From JAVWIF01 sp036639635 (GTDB lineage: Bacteria > Bacillota_I > Bacilli_A > Erysipelotrichales > Erysipelotrichaceae), in NCBI GenBank assembly GCA_036639635.1, contig JAVWIF010000065.1, forward strand, positions 1 to 9,196: DNA of 9,196 bases, given 5' to 3'. Each line of letters opens with the position of its first letter. Within the stretch, counting starts at the first letter, position 1. The position numbers and the translations under genes were made by a program. The notes beneath the pieces were generated by a model. The model did no database searches, was not told the origin of the DNA, and worked only from the letters and a program-made list of their open reading frames with translations. Shown in pieces: positions 5,193 to 9,196 of the stretch.

Positions 5193-5970
5193 GCAAATTT
5201 AACTCTTTGCAGATAAGATACACACCATCTTCATCAATATGTCCACATACACGATCAGCGGCTTTTTTAGCTTTTTCATTTGCATTGCCTAAAGCAATTC
5301 CTAATCCTGCTTCTTGCAGCATAATAACATCATTTGCCCCATCACCAAAACAAATCACTTCACTCATATCAATTCCCCATTTATTTGTTAACGTCTTAAC
5401 ACCAATACTCTTATCAATCCCTTTAGCAGTGATTTCTAGAGTTGCTGCGTGATGAACAATTGAACATTGGTCTAGAAGTGTTTCTACTTGCAATTGTTGA
5501 GCGTGAGAGGTAGGATACGCTAATAAATTAAATACTTCTTCTCCTTCATAATCTTTAATAATTGGCATATTTAAATAGAGTTTAAAAAACTCATCTTTAA
5601 TACGCGGAGAACATTTTTCAATAATACAATCATTATCAAATGTAGAATACCGCACTGGAAACTTTTCTTGTTTGGCATAGTTTATTAATTTTGCTGTCTG
5701 TTCTTCGTGAATTAAAGATTTTGCTATGACTTGTCCATGTTCCATCACAAGTGCTCCACCATCGTAAATAGCACCATCAAAATCAAATTCATGGAAGAAA
5801 GAAGGCAAGTTTTTCATTTCATAGCGACAACGACTTGTCGCAATTCCTATTTTATATCCATTTGCTTTTAAAGTTTGTAAGGTTTCTTTTGTAGATGTTG
5901 GAAAATCATGAATACGGTGAGAATATATGGTTGAGTCTACATCAAAAAATATTGCTTTCGTGTTTTTCAT
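5188..5970 (-). CDS. Cof-type HAD-superfamily phosphatase with altered motifs
   Basis: This 260-residue Cof-family HAD protein is more distant from the two YidA-like ones in the window and closer in length to B. subtilis YkrA-type proteins. Motif I reads DVDST (Asp10, Asp12), with serine in place of the usual glycine at residue 13. Motif II reads ATSRCR (Thr45), with serine in place of the usual glycine. A lysine near 187 (DKSIG) and GDGAND at about 209-214 complete the active site, so both aspartates, the lysine and the acidic loop are kept and activity is likely. The ATG at 5970 is the only start that keeps motif I, yet its SD (AGGT at 5982-5979) is weak compared with its neighbours, which suggests lower translation. 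It sits between nagA and the epimerase gene, each side with overlapping signals. A sugar-phosphate substrate is inferred. Confidence 0.9.
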   Translation of the reverse strand: MKNTKAIFFDVDSTIYSHRIHDFPTSTKETLQTLKANGYKIGIATSRCRYEMKNLPSFFHEFDFDGAIYDGGALVMEHGQVIAKSLIHEEQTAKLINYAKQEKFPVRYSTFDNDCIIEKCSPRIKDEFFKLYLNMPIIKDYEGEEVFNLLAYPTSHAQQLQVETLLDQCSIVHHAATLEITAKGIDKSIGVKTLTNKWGIDMSEVICFGDGANDVIMLQEAGLGIALGNANEKAKKAADRVCGHIDEDGVYLICKELNLL

Positions 5971-6008
5971 TGGGTTACCTATTTACTTTCTTATTCCGAA
6001 TTATTTTT

Positions 6009-6036
6009 ATTATAACGTATATTTGGTTTTAAACAA
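6009..6036 (-). promoter_or_regulatory. Promoter of the altered-motif HAD phosphatase gene
   Basis: A -10 TATAAT (6014-6009) lies 16 bases from a weak -35 TTGTTT (6036-6031). The -35 is within the T-rich tail of the nagA terminator. The start would be near 6002, giving a leader of about 32 nt, the longest in the window. Confidence 0.5.
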
Positions 6037-6066
6037 AAGAAATCGAATCATATCTTCGATTTCTTT
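6031..6066 (-). terminator. Intrinsic terminator of nagA
   Basis: A perfect 12-bp stem (AAAGAAATCGAA at 6036-6047 with TTCGATTTCTTT at 6055-6066) surrounds a 7-base loop. On the minus strand it is followed by TGTTT. It begins 12 bases after the nagA stop. The hairpin is symmetrical and A/T-flanked, so it could also stop plus-strand transcripts. Confidence 0.8.
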
Positions 6067-6078
6067 CATTATTTTCGA

Positions 6079-7218
6079 TTAAAATGCTTGTTTTCCTTTT
6101 AAATAAGTCATCTCTACAGTATAGTCATCATTCAACACAACAACATCTGCATCATATCCTGCAACAAGCTTTCCTTTACGATCATCAACACCAATTAAAC
6201 GTGCTGGATTAATAGTACAAGAATTAATTGCATAATCCCATGGAATCATGGCTTTTTCGACCAATACTTTTAAACCCATGTTTACATTTAAAGTAGACCC
6301 TGCTAAACTCTTTGTATCTGTTAAGTGTGCACTACCATCTGGATATAATTCAATTTCATTTCCACCAAATAATACTTTTGTACCAACTGGTAAGCCTTTT
6401 ACCATTAACGCATCAGTAATCATAACTGTATAATCGCGTCCTTTAGACATAAACAAATCATTTAATGCTTCAGGAGTTGAGTGGTTACCATCACAGATAA
6501 CTTCTCCAAATACATCTCTAAAACGCATTGCTGCACCCACTAATCCTGGTTTACGATGATGAAATGGTGTCATTCCATTAAAGATATGTGTCATAGAAGT
6601 AGCTCCATTAGCAACTGCCATACTTGCTTCTTCATAAGTAGCTGCAGAGTGACCAATACTTACTGCTACTCCTGTTTTAACACAGTGTTTAGTTAAGGCA
6701 AAGTCTTTATCTTGTTCAGTTGCTAGAGTAATAATTTTAATCATATTATTTGATGCTGCTTGGTAACGTTTAAATTGTTCAACATCTGGTTTTCTAATAT
6801 GTTGTTCTGGTTGTGCTCCTTTATAAACCATATCTAAATAAGGTCCTTCAAAGTGAACTCCTAATATTTCAGCACCTTCGTAACCTTCTTCAACTACTTT
6901 TGCGACATTCTTAAGTGCAGCAGTTAAAACCTCTTCACTTTGTGTAATTGTAGTAGGTAAAATACCTGTTACTCCTTCTTCAGGAATATGTTTCATCCAG
7001 TTACGTAAACCTTCTTCTTTCGCATCATTTGTATCAAATCCATAGGCTCCGTGTGTGTGTACATCAAGAAAACCTGGAACAATACGTCTATCACCATAGT
7101 CCTTATCTACGCTTTTTTCACCATAGTTAAGAATACTTTGAATCTTACCATCTTCCATTACTATTTGGGCTGCTAAGAATTGTCCTAATACCCAAACTCT
7201 TTTACTTTGAATTATCAT
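6079..7218 (-). CDS. nagA: N-acetylglucosamine-6-phosphate deacetylase
   Basis: This 379-residue cytoplasmic metallo-hydrolase removes acetate from GlcNAc-6-phosphate to give glucosamine-6-phosphate for NagB. It has the amidohydrolase TIM-barrel motifs in order: HTHGAYGFDT (His54, His56), Glu124 in VHFEGPY, His190 in SIGHSAAT, His211 in MTHIFNGM, His246 in DGNHSTPE and the catalytic Asp269 in ITDALM. The intact HxH pair fits the two-metal form known from Bacillus, unlike the single-metal E. coli enzyme. The small N-terminal and C-terminal segments (GKLVAGYDADVVVLNDDYTV) form the usual beta-sandwich domain. The ATG at 7218 has an AGGAGGA SD 9-10 nt upstream, slightly long. No GlcNAc transporter or nag regulator is visible here. 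It is transcribed first in the minus-strand sugar block and has its own promoter and terminator. Confidence 0.97.
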   Translation of the reverse strand: MIIQSKRVWVLGQFLAAQIVMEDGKIQSILNYGEKSVDKDYGDRRIVPGFLDVHTHGAYGFDTNDAKEEGLRNWMKHIPEEGVTGILPTTITQSEEVLTAALKNVAKVVEEGYEGAEILGVHFEGPYLDMVYKGAQPEQHIRKPDVEQFKRYQAASNNMIKIITLATEQDKDFALTKHCVKTGVAVSIGHSAATYEEASMAVANGATSMTHIFNGMTPFHHRKPGLVGAAMRFRDVFGEVICDGNHSTPEALNDLFMSKGRDYTVMITDALMVKGLPVGTKVLFGGNEIELYPDGSAHLTDTKSLAGSTLNVNMGLKVLVEKAMIPWDYAINSCTINPARLIGVDDRKGKLVAGYDADVVVLNDDYTVEMTYLKGKQAF

Positions 7219-7243
7219 ATATGTAAGTCCTCCTATATTCTAT

Positions 7244-7271
7244 ATTATACTACCCCTATTCGATTTTTCAA
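7244..7271 (-). promoter_or_regulatory. Promoter of nagA
   Basis: A -35 TTGAAA (7271-7266) and a perfect -10 TATAAT (7249-7244) are separated by 16 bases. The start near 7237 leaves a leader of about 19 nt, with the AGGAGGA SD at 7234-7228 nearly at the 5' end. Confidence 0.7.
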
Positions 7272-7352
7272 ACGCTAATAACCAAGAATTTTTAATTCGT
7301 ATACGCTTTTCACTAAAAACTACAAAAGATTAACCAAAAACAATCAAATAAG
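7272..7352. other. Intergenic centre between divergent nagA and fprA
   Basis: This A+T-rich spacer holds two small symmetric elements, GAATT-TTT-AATTC (7286-7298) and the 8-bp palindrome CGTATACG (7298-7305), which share one base. They sit between the two divergent promoters and could bind a regulator, but both are short enough to be chance. No small gene or RNA structure is apparent. Confidence 0.3.
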
Positions 7353-7381
7353 TGGACATACTAGTCTTATCCATTTAGAAT
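7353..7381 (+). promoter_or_regulatory. Promoter of fprA
   Basis: A -35 TGGACA (7353-7358) and a -10 TAGAAT (7376-7381), each 5 of 6 consensus, are separated by the ideal 17 bases. Transcription would start near 7388, leaving a leader of about 14 nt. Confidence 0.75.
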
Positions 7382-7388
7382 AAAGGGT

Positions 7389-7396
7389 AGAGGTGA
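7389..7396 (+). promoter_or_regulatory. SD that fixes the fprA start at ATG 7402
   Basis: AGAGGTGA lies 5 nt before ATG 7402. A possible GTG start at 7393 in the same frame falls inside this SD, and so would have none of its own. The ATG is therefore preferred. Confidence 0.8.
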
Positions 7397-7401
7397 TTGT
7401 T

Positions 7402-8601
7402 ATGAAACAAGCAATACAAATTAAGCCTAATATTTATTGGGTCGGCGTACATGACTTTAACTGTCGTCATTTTCATGGGGATTTATTTCCTATTTCAGAA
7501 GGGACTACCTATAATTCCTATTTAATTGTTGATGAGGAAATTACGTTGATTGATACGGTTGAAGAAGAATTTTTTGATGTTATGATGGAACGTATTCATA
7601 GTGTTATTGGAGATAAAAAGATTGATAATGTTATCGTACAACATGCGGAGCCAGACCATTCTAGTGGTTTTACTAAATTCATGGAATGTTATCCTAACGC
7701 AAAACCATTTGCTAGTAACGCTAGTATTCTAATCATGTTAAAACAGTATTTTAAAGATTATAATTTCACAAAGGTAAAAACTGGTGACACGCTATGTAGT
7801 GGTAAATTAACGTTAACCTTTATTGAAATGCCAATGATTCATTGGCCAGACAATATGTTAACCTATGTTGAAAAAGAAAAGATTGCCTTTTCTAATGATG
7901 CCTTTGGACAACATATTGCAAGTTATGATATCTTTGATGATGCGCATGGTCTTTCAAAGTGTATTGATCAAGCCAAGAACTATTATGCCAACATTGTTAT
8001 GCCCTATGGTACACAAGTTGCCAATAAATTAAAACAGATACAAGACATGGATTTAGATATTGATATGATTGCTCCAGCTCATGGAATTATTTGGAGAACT
8101 TATATTCCAGAATTACTTAGTGCTTATCAAGACTTTGCTACCTTTAAAGCTAGCGATAAAGCTGTTATTGTCTATGAAAGTATTTGGAAACATACCCAAA
8201 TGATGGCAGAAGCACTTGCTGAGGGTATGGGTAGAAATGGAATATGTGTTAAAATATATAAATGTTCAGCCACTTCACCTGAAATCATTATGAAAGAATT
8301 ATTAGATGCCAAAGTAATTATGGTTGGTAGTGGAAATTACAACAATGCAATGGCTGGTAGTATTGCAGCCTTCTTAGAAAAATTGGGTAGTTGTAAAGTA
8401 AAAGGCAAAAAAGCGTTAGGATTTGGATCTTATGGTTGGTTTAATGGTATTACAAAACAAATCAATGAGCGTTTAGTCAAAGGTGGAATCCCTTTACTCA
8501 ACGACCAAATACTTGCCCAAAACTATACACCAACCACTACAGACTTAGACAGCCTTCATGAAATTGGTAAAGCAATCGCACAAGAAATCAAAAATATGTA
8601 A
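7402..8601 (+). CDS. fprA: Flavodiiron protein (FprA-type A-class oxygen/NO reductase)
   Basis: This 399-residue cytoplasmic protein reduces O2 to water and/or NO to N2O, protecting anaerobes. The N-terminal metallo-beta-lactamase-like domain (about 1-248) carries the full diiron ligand set: His81, Glu83, Asp85 and His86 in QHAEPDHSSG, His147 in MIHWPD, Asp166 in NDAFG, and His227 in APAHGIIWR. The C-terminal flavodoxin domain (about 250-399) starts with the FMN-phosphate loop YESIWKHTQ and includes GSGNYNN and GFGSYGWFNG loops. No rubredoxin or flavin-reductase domain is fused, so it is the simple A class and would need an external electron donor such as rubredoxin, which is not in the window. 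It is transcribed divergently from nagA and appears monocistronic. O2 versus NO preference cannot be judged from sequence. Confidence 0.97.
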   Translation: MKQAIQIKPNIYWVGVHDFNCRHFHGDLFPISEGTTYNSYLIVDEEITLIDTVEEEFFDVMMERIHSVIGDKKIDNVIVQHAEPDHSSGFTKFMECYPNAKPFASNASILIMLKQYFKDYNFTKVKTGDTLCSGKLTLTFIEMPMIHWPDNMLTYVEKEKIAFSNDAFGQHIASYDIFDDAHGLSKCIDQAKNYYANIVMPYGTQVANKLKQIQDMDLDIDMIAPAHGIIWRTYIPELLSAYQDFATFKASDKAVIVYESIWKHTQMMAEALAEGMGRNGICVKIYKCSATSPEIIMKELLDAKVIMVGSGNYNNAMAGSIAAFLEKLGSCKVKGKKALGFGSYGWFNGITKQINERLVKGGIPLLNDQILAQNYTPTTTDLDSLHEIGKAIAQEIKNM

Positions 8602-8604
8602 ACA

Positions 8605-8648
8605 AAATAACTGGAAGTTAAAAGATGGTATATTTCTTTAAGTTATTT
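8605..8648. terminator. Possible terminator between convergent fprA and the membrane gene
   Basis: AAATAACT (8605-8612) and AGTTATTT (8641-8648) are perfect complements. An inner stem (8619-8625 with 8635-8640) has a one-base bulge. The structure is looser than the other terminators here. On the minus strand it is followed by a T-rich stretch (TTTTGTTT), so it suits the membrane gene better. On the plus strand no T-run follows, and fprA has no other clear terminator. Confidence 0.35.
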
Positions 8649-9139
8649 CATCGCTCCTTTGATAATAATTTAATAGATAATGCAAAATGCTTACCTAATA
8701 AATAGGCACACAAATATAATATAATATAAAGTGTAAAACCCAGCGGTATAAGGAAATTTATATATTCAAATAATTCAAAAAGCGCAACTATATTTGTAAT
8801 CATCTGATAATATATATAACTAATAAATAAAAGAGTAATGAAAATAATACTTAAATACATCTTTTTATGAGCTTTAATGTTTTCTTTAATAATCCTTTTT
8901 TTGTTTTTTATAAACGATATTACAAATAGTATATATGGGATCAAATAATACGTAATTAATATGAAAGATGGAGTCAATAAAATCTGCCAAGGTATATCTT
9001 GATTTGATAAATCATTGCTAGCGTTGCTCAATTCATTCATTTCTTCATACTTTCTGGTTAATGATATCTTTATATTATAACCATTCACAATATTTATAAT
9101 CACCCATATAAAAATTAATGTAAAAAGTGCAAGAATCAA
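8648..9139 (-). CDS. Unrecognised four-helix membrane protein
   Basis: I do not recognise this family. The reading frame gives 163 residues with four likely membrane segments: about 2-19, 53-77, 95-114 and 127-149. A polar, Asn/Ser/Glu-rich stretch (about 28-50) separates the first two, and a lysine-rich loop (about 78-93) lies between the second and third. The frame is limited upstream by a stop at 9148-9146, two codons before a TTG at 9139, and no ATG occurs before residue 34. The TTG has no SD. ATG 34 (at 9040) has only a weak GAAGA and would drop the first helix. DNA here is about 20-25% G+C in the stretches counted, clearly lower than the neighbouring genes. It may be a recently acquired gene, a 5'-damaged remnant, or a real gene with a poor start. 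The convergent neighbour fprA gives no functional clue. Confidence 0.5.
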   Translation of the reverse strand: MILALFTLIFIWVIINIVNGYNIKISLTRKYEEMNELSNASNDLSNQDIPWQILLTPSFILITYYLIPYILFVISFIKNKKRIIKENIKAHKKMYLSIIFITLLFISYIYYQMITNIVALFELFEYINFLIPLGFTLYIILYLCAYLLGKHFALSIKLLSKER

Positions 9140-9196
9140 TATATATCACAATCATTTAAAAAATTAGGTATATGACAGAATGCTATTTAAGCATAG

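Noticed and set aside
5187..5208. GCAAA/TTTGC hairpin at the end of the altered-motif HAD gene as a terminator
   Set aside because: The stem is only 5 bp with an 8-base loop and lies inside coding sequence. It is followed by TTTAAAAG and not by a T-run.
9180..9194. Inverted repeat ATGCT-ATTTA-AGCAT at the right edge
   Set aside because: Its short arms and its position at the window end give no context for calling it a terminator, operator or mobile-element end.

Overview
The window looks like chromosome from a low-G+C, anaerobic or microaerophilic member of the Bacillota. A gut Erysipelotrichales-type organism would fit, but that placement is an impression from codon use and protein style, not a demonstrated assignment. 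By eye the DNA is about one-third G+C. The Shine-Dalgarno (SD) sequences are strong GGAGG types, terminators are classic hairpins with T-runs, and a flavodiiron protein (an anaerobe's oxygen or NO reductase) is present. No tRNA, rRNA, CRISPR array, insertion sequence, riboswitch-like leader or attachment site was seen. No gap between genes exceeds 300 bases.

Layout from left to right: thioredoxin trxA (minus) and a YidA-like HAD phosphatase (minus) come first. A divergent gene for a YbaK/EbsC-type Cys-tRNA(Pro) deacylase (plus) follows, sharing a promoter region with the phosphatase. A minus-strand block then runs from about 7218 down to 1912. In transcription order it holds nagA, a second HAD phosphatase with altered motifs, a LacX/GalM-like aldose epimerase, nagB, a third HAD phosphatase, and a maltose/galactoside-type O-acetyltransferase. 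To the right is a divergent flavodiiron protein gene, fprA (plus). The last gene is an unrecognised four-helix membrane protein (minus) in markedly more A+T-rich DNA.

The clear metabolic theme is amino-sugar catabolism. NagA deacetylates GlcNAc-6-phosphate to GlcN-6-phosphate, and NagB deaminates and isomerises that to fructose-6-phosphate plus ammonia. The epimerase and phosphatases between and after them probably act on sugars or sugar phosphates, and the acetyltransferase could acetylate a freed sugar; this linkage is inference from gene order. Most genes have their own recognisable promoter. The predicted leaders are only about 13-32 nt, and terminators and promoters of adjacent genes overlap. 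The block therefore looks like tightly packed single-gene or two-gene units, not one long operon.

I do not see strong evidence for an undescribed system. The most interesting leads are the phosphatase-acetyltransferase pair with abutting stop and start codons, the palindrome between the divergent promoters at 1342-1356, the shared promoter-proximal motif at nagB and the epimerase gene, and the compositionally odd membrane gene at the right edge.
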